From Microbacterium sp. KUDC0406 (GTDB lineage: Bacteria > Actinomycetota > Actinomycetes > Actinomycetales > Microbacteriaceae): DNA of 64,000 bases. The DNA is taken from assembly GCF_021582875.1 (NCBI RefSeq), contig NZ_CP091138.1, positions 124,001 through 188,000 of the forward strand. Reading direction: 5' to 3'. Below, piece after piece: positions 58,043-64,000 of this stretch. Under the pieces are notes generated by a model. It saw only the letters and a program-made list of their open reading frames with translations. It was not told the DNA's origin and searched no databases. The position numbers and the translations under genes are program-made. Position 1 is the first letter of the stretch, and every line of letters starts with the position of its first letter.

Positions 58043-59698
58043 TCAGGCGGTCTCGACGAGGAAGCGCGAGTACGCCGGCAGGGTCAGGAAGGCGGGGAAC
58101 TCGGGTCGCAGCGCCACCTCGCGGAACACCTCGGCGGCATCGTCGAACCGGTTGCCCTCCTGGGTCCCTGAGCCTGTCGAAGGGCGCCAGGTGGCGGAGA
58201 GCATCTCCGAGATCAGGCCCTCGACGTACTCGGGGGTGATCGGGGTGCCGTCCTCGACGGTCTGGCTCTGGTGGATCCACTGCCAGACCTGCGAGCGGCT
58301 GATCTCGGCGGTGGCGGCGTCTTCCATCAGGTTGTCGATGGCGACGGCGCCGATGCCCCGCAGCCACGCCTCGATGTAGCGGATCGCCACGGAGACGTTG
58401 TCGCGAACGCCTTGAGCGGTGATCGGGCGTCCGATCCGCACGTCGAGCAGGTCCTCGGCGCGCACCCGCACGTCGTCGCGCTGCCGGTCCAGCTGGTTCG
58501 GCCGGTCGCCGAGCACGGCGTCGAACTCGGCCTGAGCGGTGGGGATCAGGTCGGGGTGCGCCACCCAGGTGCCGTCGAAGCCGTCACCCGCCTCGCGGCG
58601 CTTGTCAGCGGCGACCTTCTCGATCGCCCTGGCCGTCACCTCGGGATCGCGGCGGTTCGGGATGAAGGCGCTCATCCCGCCGATCGCGAAGGCCCCGCGG
58701 CGGTGGCAGGTCTGCACGAGCAGCTCGGTGTAGGCCCGCATGAACGGCACGGTCATGGTGACCTCGCTGCGGTCCGGCAGCACGAAGCGTGCGCCGCGGC
58801 CGCGGTAGTTCTTGATGATCGAGAAGATGTAGTCCCAGCGGCCGGCGTTGAGCCCTGCGCAGTGGTCGCGCAGCTCGAAGAGGATCTCCTCCATCTCGAA
58901 GGCGGCGGGCAGCGTCTCGATCAGCACGGTCGCGCGGATGGTGCCGTGCGGGATGTCGAGGTAGTCCTCGCTGAACGAGAAGACATCGTTCCACAGCTTC
59001 GCCTCCTCGCTGGACTCGAGCTTGGCGATGTAGAAGTACGGACCGCGGCCGGAGTCGATGAGCGCCTGCGCGTTGTGGAAGAAGTACAGTCCGAAGTCGA
59101 CCAGCGAGGCCGAGGCATCCAGGCGGCGACCGGTGCGGTCGGTGAACGCGAGGTGCTTCTCGGGCAGGTGCCAGCCGCGTGGGCGCATCACGATGGTCGG
59201 GGTCTGCTCTGCGGTGACCCGGTATTCCTTGCCGTCGGCGCTGATGTGCACCAGCTCGCCGCGGATCGCGTCGCGCAGCGACAGCTGTCCGCCGATGACG
59301 TTGTTCCAGGTGGGGCTGGTGGCGTCCTCCTGGTCGGCCAGCCACACCTTCGCGCCGGAGTTCAGGGCGTTGACGGTCATCTTCGGATCCGTCGGGCCGG
59401 TGATCTCGACGCGGCGGTCCTCCAGGCCGGGGCCGGCTCCGGCGACGCGCCAGTCGGCGTCCTCCCGGATGTGCCGGGTGTCGTCTCGGAAGCGCGGGTC
59501 GTGGCCGTTGCCGATCTCGAAACGGCGGCGCATCCGGTCGGCCAGGCGATCGTGCCGGCGGCCGGCGAAGCGGTGGTGCAGCTCGGTGAGGAACGCCAGC
59601 GCGGCGGGCGTGAGGATCTCGTCGTACCGCTCGCGGACGGGACCCGCGACGACGATCGAAGGCCCCTGCTGGGTGGTCTGGATGGTGGGAGTGCTCAT
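58043..59698 (-). CDS. aceB: Malate synthase A
   Basis: 551 residues from ATG 59698. TVNALNSGAKVWLADQEDAT, RGWHLPEKH, AKLESSEEAKLWNDVF, GRWDYIFSIIKNYRGRG, and GGMSAFIPNRRDPEV identify the A-type enzyme. It condenses glyoxylate and acetyl-CoA to malate. Near the C-terminus, between ATWR and GNRFDDAAEVF, the chain has PSTGSGTQE, encoded by one copy of repeat family A. Divergent from the RamB-like regulator. Confidence 0.95.
   Translation of the reverse strand: MSTPTIQTTQQGPSIVVAGPVRERYDEILTPAALAFLTELHHRFAGRRHDRLADRMRRRFEIGNGHDPRFRDDTRHIREDADWRVAGAGPGLEDRRVEITGPTDPKMTVNALNSGAKVWLADQEDATSPTWNNVIGGQLSLRDAIRGELVHISADGKEYRVTAEQTPTIVMRPRGWHLPEKHLAFTDRTGRRLDASASLVDFGLYFFHNAQALIDSGRGPYFYIAKLESSEEAKLWNDVFSFSEDYLDIPHGTIRATVLIETLPAAFEMEEILFELRDHCAGLNAGRWDYIFSIIKNYRGRGARFVLPDRSEVTMTVPFMRAYTELLVQTCHRRGAFAIGGMSAFIPNRRDPEVTARAIEKVAADKRREAGDGFDGTWVAHPDLIPTAQAEFDAVLGDRPNQLDRQRDDVRVRAEDLLDVRIGRPITAQGVRDNVSVAIRYIEAWLRGIGAVAIDNLMEDAATAEISRSQVWQWIHQSQTVEDGTPITPEYVEGLISEMLSATWRPSTGSGTQEGNRFDDAAEVFREVALRPEFPAFLTLPAYSRFLVETA
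58162..58182. repeat. Repeat family A copy inside aceB
   Basis: GGGTCCCTGAGCCTGTCGAA plus one base, read in frame on the minus strand as PSTGSGTQ. The same coding phase as in aspC. Confidence 0.9.
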
Positions 59699-59780
59699 GA
59701 CCGTGGTCCTCTCTGTGCTGCCGGTGGTGGCTTGACATCCACTCTGAGAGAAGTTCCAGCATCCGGCTGACCAGATCGAA

Positions 59781-59796
59781 GGAGAAGTTTGGCCGT
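59781..59796. promoter_or_regulatory. Candidate RamB-type site
   Basis: GGAGAAGTTTGGCC lies in the aceB/ramB divergent region, with a second GAGAAGTT near 59746. It resembles the AAAGTTTGCAAA-type site known for RamB in corynebacteria, but the match is partial. Confidence 0.3.
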
Positions 59797-59830
59797 AATT
59801 CTCTTTCGTGACAGAATCGGGGCTACCTGG

Positions 59831-59909
59831 GGTCGTTGAGCGAGCGAAGCGAGACGAAACGTCGTCACCGCGTTTCGTCTCAGTCGCTGCGCTCCCTCGC
59901 TCAACGACC
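59831..59909. repeat. Repeat family B, inverted pair between aceB and ramB
   Basis: Arm 59831-59861 (GGTCGTTGAGCGAGCGAAGC then GAGACGAAACG) pairs with 59871-59909 with a small insertion. It lies between the divergent aceB and ramB starts, 18 bases before the ramB GTG. Confidence 0.75.
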
Positions 59910-59926
59910 GGAAAGCGAGGAAGCCC

Positions 59927-61360
59927 GTGGAAGACACCGACGCTCTCACGATCGGGCGGCGCATCCGGCAGCTGCGCACCGCGCGCGGGATGACGCTCGA
60001 AGAGCTGGCGTCCGCGGTCGAGCGGGCGCCCAGCCAGCTGTCCATGGTCGAGACCGGCAAGCGCGAGCCGAAGCTCACCCAGCTGCAGGCGATCGCCCGC
60101 GCTCTGGACACCACGATCGACGCGCTGCTCGAGGGTGAGCCGCTCGACGAGCGCAGCACGATGGAGATCGCCCTGGAGCGCGCGATGAAGGGGCAGACGT
60201 TCCGCGCTCTCGGCATCCCGTCGTTCCGCATCGCGAAATCGGTGCCGGATGACGCGCTCGCCGCGATGCTCGCCCTGCACGGCGAGATCGAGCGGCTGCG
60301 CGACGAACGTGCGGCGACGCCCGAGGAGGCCCGCCGCGCCAACGTCGACCTGCGCCACCTGATGCGCACGCAGGACAACTACTTCGAGGGTCTCGAGGCG
60401 GCGGCGCGTGAGATCCTGGTCGCCGTCGGCCATCCGGGCGGGCCGCTCACGCAGCGCACCGCGTCCGAGATCGCCGCCCACCTGGGGTTCACGCTGCACT
60501 ACGCGCCGGACCTGCCACAGTCGACCCGCAGCGTGGCCGACCTCGCGAACGGCCGACTGTATCTGTCCAGCAGTGTTCCGGCCAAGGGCGATGCGCGCAC
60601 CGCCGTGCTGCAGGCGCTGAGCAGCCGCATCCTCGGCCATGCCGAACCGCGCAGCTACGCGGAGTTCCTGCGCCAGCGGGTGGAGACGAACTACCTCACC
60701 GGCGCGCTGCTGGTGCCGGAGGCGCACGTCGTGCCGGTGCTGCAGGATGCCAAGGCCCGACGCGCGATCTCGATCGAAGACCTCCGCGACACCTACTCGG
60801 TGTCGTACGAGACCGCCGCGCACCGGTTCACGAACCTCGCGACCCGACACCTCGGCATCCCGGTGCACTTCCTGAAGGTGCACGAGTCCGGCACCATCAC
60901 GAAGGCCTACGAGAACGACGACGTGAACTTCCCCACCGACCGGCTCGGGTCGATCGAGGGGCAGATGTGCTGCCGGCGCTGGACCAGCCGCGAGGTGTTC
61001 GAGGTCGAGGACCGGTTCAACCCGTACTACCAGTACACCGACACCGGCAACGGCACCTACTGGTGCACCGCGCGTGTGGAGCCCTCCAGCGAGGGGCTGC
61101 ACTCGGTGAGCGTGGGTGTGCGGTTCGACGACACGAAGTGGTTCGTCGGGCGGGACACTCCCAACCGCGGGACCTCTCCGCACGCGACCGAGGTGTGCTG
61201 CCGCAGGGCACCTGCCGAGCTCGAGGATCGCTGGCGTCAGCGCTCCTGGCCGAACGTGCGCACCCCGCGCACGCTGCTGGCGACGCTGCCCACCGGTGCA
61301 TTCCCCGGAGTGGACACCACCGACGTGTACGAGTTCCTGGAGGCGCACGCGCCGACGTGA
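59927..61360 (+). CDS. ramB: RamB-like XRE/ImmA-type transcriptional regulator of acetate metabolism
   Basis: 477 residues, GTG start with GCGAGGAAG upstream. An N-terminal XRE helix-turn-helix (IGRRIRQLRTARGMTLEELA; QLSMVETGKREPKLTQLQAI) is followed by a middle IrrE/ImmA-like segment (SSRILGHAEPRSYAEFLRQR) and a C-terminal domain with CCRRWTSREVF and YTDTGNGTYWCTARV, as in the short-chain acyl-CoA-responsive RamB/ScfR family. Divergent from aceB, hence probably its regulator. Confidence 0.87.
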   Translation: MEDTDALTIGRRIRQLRTARGMTLEELASAVERAPSQLSMVETGKREPKLTQLQAIARALDTTIDALLEGEPLDERSTMEIALERAMKGQTFRALGIPSFRIAKSVPDDALAAMLALHGEIERLRDERAATPEEARRANVDLRHLMRTQDNYFEGLEAAAREILVAVGHPGGPLTQRTASEIAAHLGFTLHYAPDLPQSTRSVADLANGRLYLSSSVPAKGDARTAVLQALSSRILGHAEPRSYAEFLRQRVETNYLTGALLVPEAHVVPVLQDAKARRAISIEDLRDTYSVSYETAAHRFTNLATRHLGIPVHFLKVHESGTITKAYENDDVNFPTDRLGSIEGQMCCRRWTSREVFEVEDRFNPYYQYTDTGNGTYWCTARVEPSSEGLHSVSVGVRFDDTKWFVGRDTPNRGTSPHATEVCCRRAPAELEDRWRQRSWPNVRTPRTLLATLPTGAFPGVDTTDVYEFLEAHAPT

Positions 61361-61490
61361 GAGCTTTTCGCGTGAGTGTCGATTGGCCCGCGCCTCCCGC
61401 TGCGGCGCGCGCCGACGATCCGTCGGTGCGGGCGCACCTGCTCGGTCGCTCGGCCGACCTCCGGGCGGGCTGAGCGGCGGAATCCCGCAG

Positions 61491-62060
61491 TCAGGCCCGT
61501 GGGCGTGCGATGGCGTCCAGCAGCACGTCGAGCCCGTACTCGAAGGCCTCGTCGACGTCGCCGCCGAGACGGAACGCACCGGCCTGCTCCATCGTGCAGA
61601 AGCCGTAGATCCAGGCGGTGAACGTGCGGGCCGCGGGCAGCGGGTCACCGGACGCTGCGGCGGAGATGACGTCGAGCAGCGGGCGCAGCAGCGGTTCGCC
61701 GGCCTCGGGTGAGGGTGCGGCGGCGGCCGAGGGCGCGGCGAACAGCAGTCCTGAGACGCGCGGGGCCCGAGCGGCGAAGGCGCGCAGGGCGTGCGCCATC
61801 CGTCGCAGCCGTCCGGCAGGGCCTTCGCCCGGGGCGAACGGCTCCGAGGACATCTCCGTGACGAGCTCGCGGGCGGCATCCTCCGCGGCGAGGCGGAGCA
61901 GGCCGTGCCGGTCGGCGGCTCGCTTGTACAGGCTCGGCGTGCGGACGCCGACGGCGGATGCCACCGAGCTCATCGTGACGGCGTCGATCCCGTCATCCTC
62001 GGCGATCCGGCGGATGGCGGCGACGAGCGCCTCCTGGCTGACGCGCTGCGGTGCAGGCAT
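61491..62060 (-). CDS. TetR-family regulator
   Basis: 189 residues from ATG 62060 (MPAPQRVSQEALVAAIRRIA) with GGAAGGGG upstream. HTH: DDGIDAVTMSSVASAVGVRT then PSLYKRAADRHGLL. The C-terminal domain is the TetR_C33/WHG-like type (EPFAPGEGPAGRLRRMAHAL). It is divergent from the metallo-hydrolase gene, with two operator-like inverted repeats between. Confidence 0.9.
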   Translation of the reverse strand: MPAPQRVSQEALVAAIRRIAEDDGIDAVTMSSVASAVGVRTPSLYKRAADRHGLLRLAAEDAARELVTEMSSEPFAPGEGPAGRLRRMAHALRAFAARAPRVSGLLFAAPSAAAAPSPEAGEPLLRPLLDVISAAASGDPLPAARTFTAWIYGFCTMEQAGAFRLGGDVDEAFEYGLDVLLDAIARPRA

Positions 62061-62087
62061 GCGGTCCCCTTCCTGTGAATCGATCAT

Positions 62088-62130
62088 AAGGCTATTGACA
62101 TTAGCCTTCAAGGCTACTTGATGTAGCCAT
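62088..62130. promoter_or_regulatory. Two adjacent TetR-operator-like inverted repeats over a TTGACA box
   Basis: First repeat 62088-62108: AAGGCTA, 7 bases, TAGCCTT (perfect). Second repeat 62110-62130: AAGGCTA, 7 bases, TAGCCAT (one mismatch). One base separates them. TTGACA (62095-62100) lies in the first centre, and the hydrolase ATG follows 1 base after the second repeat. Confidence 0.78.
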
Positions 62131-62131
62131 C

Positions 62132-62842
62132 ATGAACGCAGAGATCCTCCGCATCGGCGACGACCTGGTCGCGATGCACGCCGTCCTCACGGATGCCGGC
62201 ATCACTCTCGTCGACGCCGGCCTTCCTGGCGATCGCAAAGCGCTCGAGAGCACGCTGCGCGCCGCGGGCCGTGAGCTGTCCGACATCCGCGGTGTCGTGC
62301 TGACCCACGGCGACAGCGATCACATCGGGGTCGCCGAGTGGCTGCGCGCCGAGCACGGCGTGCCCGTCCACGTGCACGAGGCGGATGCCGCGCGGGCCAG
62401 GGGAGAGGTGAAGTCGCACGCCCCCGGCGGCGCCTGGAAGCTGGGCCCCGTGCTGCGCTTCCTCGGCAGCGGCATCCGACGAGGTGCGATGCGCAGCGTG
62501 CGGATCGGAGAGGTGCGCACGTTCCGGGACGGCGACGTGCTCGACCTGCCCGGCGCGCCGGAGATCATCGGGCTGCGCGGCCACTCGCCGGGCTCGGTCG
62601 CGATCCGCATCCCGTCCGCCGACGCGCTGTTCCTCGGCGACGCGGTCACCACGCGCAATGTGCTCACCGGGGTCGAGGCCGTCGCGCTCGGACCGTTCAG
62701 CGACGACCCGCAGCAGACTCCCGAGAGCCTCGAGCGGCTGCGCGGGCTGCCGGAGACGCGGCTCTTCCCCGGCCACGGGCCGGAGTTCCGCGGCACGGCC
62801 GACCAGCTCATCGCCGCGCTGGCCGTCACGCGGCAGGAGTGA
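62132..62842 (+). CDS. Metallo-beta-lactamase-fold hydrolase
   Basis: 236 residues. The metal motif is VLTHGDSDHIG, with later ligands in GHSPGSVAI, FLGDAV and FPGHGPEF. No ribosome site precedes the ATG, which falls about 35 bases after the TTGACA box, so translation may be leaderless. Substrate unknown. Probably repressed by the adjacent TetR. Its last 17 bases overlap the convergent vapC. Confidence 0.9.
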   Translation: MNAEILRIGDDLVAMHAVLTDAGITLVDAGLPGDRKALESTLRAAGRELSDIRGVVLTHGDSDHIGVAEWLRAEHGVPVHVHEADAARARGEVKSHAPGGAWKLGPVLRFLGSGIRRGAMRSVRIGEVRTFRDGDVLDLPGAPEIIGLRGHSPGSVAIRIPSADALFLGDAVTTRNVLTGVEAVALGPFSDDPQQTPESLERLRGLPETRLFPGHGPEFRGTADQLIAALAVTRQE

Positions 62843-63254
62843 TGATCCGCAGTCCGTCGAAGCGGCGGAAGTCGCGGTCGAAGGTCGCCACCGGGCAGTC
62901 GTAGCCCAGCGCGACCGATGCGATGTACGCATCCGGTACGAGATTGCCGGTCGCCTGCGTCTCGATGCACAACGCGACCAGGTGCGTCGCTCCGTCGATC
63001 AACGGCGCAGCGGTGAGGTACGCGCCCGCAGACACCACATCGTGGATGAAGGCCGAAGCCTCGTCCAACCTCGAGGGAACGCGGAAGGCTCCCGGCAGAG
63101 TGACGATCCGCAGGAACCCGGTCCATACCGCATCCGGGACGACGATGTCGTCGGAACCCGAGAGCGCCTGTGAGAGCCACGGGAGCGCGACATCGTGATG
63201 CGGATGATCCTGGCGGAACGCCGCGATCAGCACGTTGACGTCGACGACGATCAT
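62826..63254 (-). CDS. vapC: VapC-type PIN-domain toxin ribonuclease
   Basis: 142 residues. The PIN acidic residues are in MIVVDVNVLIAAF (Asp5), GNLVPDAYIASVALGY and CPVATFDRDFRRF. The TA-type VapC cleaves RNA until bound by VapB. Its start overlaps the vapB stop (ATGA). Confidence 0.9.
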   Translation of the reverse strand: MIVVDVNVLIAAFRQDHPHHDVALPWLSQALSGSDDIVVPDAVWTGFLRIVTLPGAFRVPSRLDEASAFIHDVVSAGAYLTAAPLIDGATHLVALCIETQATGNLVPDAYIASVALGYDCPVATFDRDFRRFDGLRIITPAA

Positions 63255-63493
63255 GCGATCTCGGTGCCCATCGCCTCGTACAGACCGCGATTCGTGGTGA
63301 GATCGACGCCGGGCTGGGCGCCGCCGGTCGCTGCTGACACGGTCAGAGTCACTGGTCGTCGGGCAGGCCGAGATGCCGCGAGATCGCGCCGCAGCACCTC
63401 TTCGACATAAGCGCCGAGCGTCACGCCGGACTCCTGGGCGCGGGCCTTCGCCTGCGCGAGCAGGCGATCGTTGATCGAGAGGGTGGTGCGCAT
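63251..63493 (-). CDS. vapB: VapB-type antitoxin
   Basis: 80 residues. An N-terminal ribbon-helix-helix-like part (MRTTLSINDRLLAQAKARAQ then ESGVTLGAYVEEVLRRDL) is followed by a flexible tail that would wrap VapC. First gene of the vapBC pair. Confidence 0.85.
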   Translation of the reverse strand: MRTTLSINDRLLAQAKARAQESGVTLGAYVEEVLRRDLAASRPARRPVTLTVSAATGGAQPGVDLTTNRGLYEAMGTEIA

Positions 63494-63520
63494 GATGCTG
63501 ATCCTAGTGCATCACCTGCA

Positions 63521-64000
63521 TCAGTCGGCGGCTGCCTGCAGCGTCGCCCACAGTTCGGCGCGGGCCGGGAACGTCGCGAGGTCGATCTGCAGGATGCCGG
63601 ACGCCTGAGCGATGCGCGCCCGCAGCGTGTGCCGGTGGATGCCGAGCGCCGTTGCGGCCTGCTCGACGCGGGCGTCGTGCTCCAGCCACACCCGCAGCTG
63701 CTGCTCGAGATCCGGGTCGGCCTCGCGGAGCGGCGCGAGCCGGCTCTGCGCAGCGAGCCGGGCGTCGGGGCCGAGGGAATCCAGGATGCCCGGTGCTGCG
63801 GCGTACCGGATCACGCCCTCGCCCTGTCGCCGCAGTGCGGTCGCGGCCTGTGCCTCGGCGCGCGCGATGTCGTCGAGGTCACTGGGCTCGGAGAGCCCCA
63901 GCCTCGCAGCGAAGGCCGCGGCGAAGGCATCCACGGCCGCGACGTCGGCGGCGGAGAGCACCACGATGCCCTCAGCGACCAGTGCGTCGGTCGCGCGTCG
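63521..64000 (-). CDS. PucR/CdaR-type helix-turn-helix regulator, C-terminal part
   Basis: Runs off the window edge: the frame is open through 64000 (ATDALVAEGIVVLSAADVAA). The visible end has the PucR-type HTH: LEQQLRVWLEHDARVEQAAT then ALGIHRHTLRARIAQASGI. Family members activate purine, sugar-diacid or proline catabolism genes. Target unknown. Confidence 0.8.
   Translation of the reverse strand, partial: RRATDALVAEGIVVLSAADVAAVDAFAAAFAARLGLSEPSDLDDIARAEAQAATALRRQGEGVIRYAAAPGILDSLGPDARLAAQSRLAPLREADPDLEQQLRVWLEHDARVEQAATALGIHRHTLRARIAQASGILQIDLATFPARAELWATLQAAAD

Noticed and set aside
56355..58367. Isocitrate lyase extended to 670 residues
   Set aside because: The extension overlaps aceB antisense-free sequence in the wrong frame and lacks family similarity; ATG 57950 gives the normal start.
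59760..61879. Minus-strand frame extending malate synthase far upstream
   Set aside because: Antisense to ramB. Malate synthase begins at ATG 59698, matching family length.
62826..63493. Phage or island boundary at vapBC
   Set aside because: No integrase, tRNA or direct repeats are visible; vapBC alone is not evidence of an island.

Overview
This is a high-GC (roughly 70 percent) actinobacterial chromosome segment. Gene order, GTG and TTG starts, ATGA-type stop/start overlaps, KQCGH-type isocitrate lyase and the split S10/spc/alpha layout fit the family Microbacteriaceae, most likely Microbacterium or a close relative. That placement is inference from sequence character, not a database match. 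No rRNA, tRNA, CRISPR array, prophage or transposase gene was recognised.

Layout. 1-2.8 kb: a surface or matrix protein cluster with alternative (SipW-type) signal peptides, a ricin-type lectin, a LAXTG-anchored protein and an ER-type signal peptidase. 3.3-4.0 kb: remnant of a WecG/TagA glycosyltransferase. 4.0-5.8 kb (minus): an MglA-like small GTPase, a Roadblock/LC7 protein and an unknown partner. 6.1-12.9 kb (plus) and 14.1-18.2 kb (minus): a complete type IV pilus machine made of two major-type prepilins, a double minor prepilin, a beta-helix prepilin, PilD, PilM, PilN, PilO, and then PilC, PilT and PilB on the other strand. An HTTM-like membrane protein lies between the two arms. 18.4-22.0 kb: histidine kinase, degenerate GGDEF membrane protein and convergent OmpR-type regulator.

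22.7-40.7 kb: S10-spc-alpha ribosomal superoperon (rpsJ to rplO, secY-adk-map, infA-rpmJ-rpsM-rpsK-rpoA-rplQ), interrupted by an AbiEi-like/nuclease gene and a DsbA-like protein, with rpsN and rpsD absent. 40.8-47 kb: acyl-CoA ligase, an odd membrane-bound PAS-HTH regulator, and the divergent tctCBA tricarboxylate transporter. 47-55.7 kb: TauE exporter, HadAB-like dehydratase pair with murB, AEC carrier, VOC protein, PurO-like protein, aminotransferase, alanine dehydrogenase, YccF and a hypothetical gene. 55.8-61.4 kb: rraA, then the glyoxylate shunt (aceA, aceB) with its divergent RamB-like regulator. 61.5-64 kb: TetR with tandem operators and a metallo-beta-lactamase-fold gene, VapBC, and the edge of a PucR-like regulator.

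Two window-wide features need care. (1) At least eleven genes, including the essential rpoA and map, are split by single-base frameshifts. Several sit exactly on GGCGCC or in G runs, so they look like systematic sequencing or consensus errors rather than gene decay. (2) Two families of short palindromic repeats recur; one of them is inserted in frame inside aspC and aceB. The most novel-looking biology is the membrane-anchored sensor-HTH fusion beside tct, the MglA/Roadblock module beside an actinobacterial type IV pilus, and the beta-helix prepilin.
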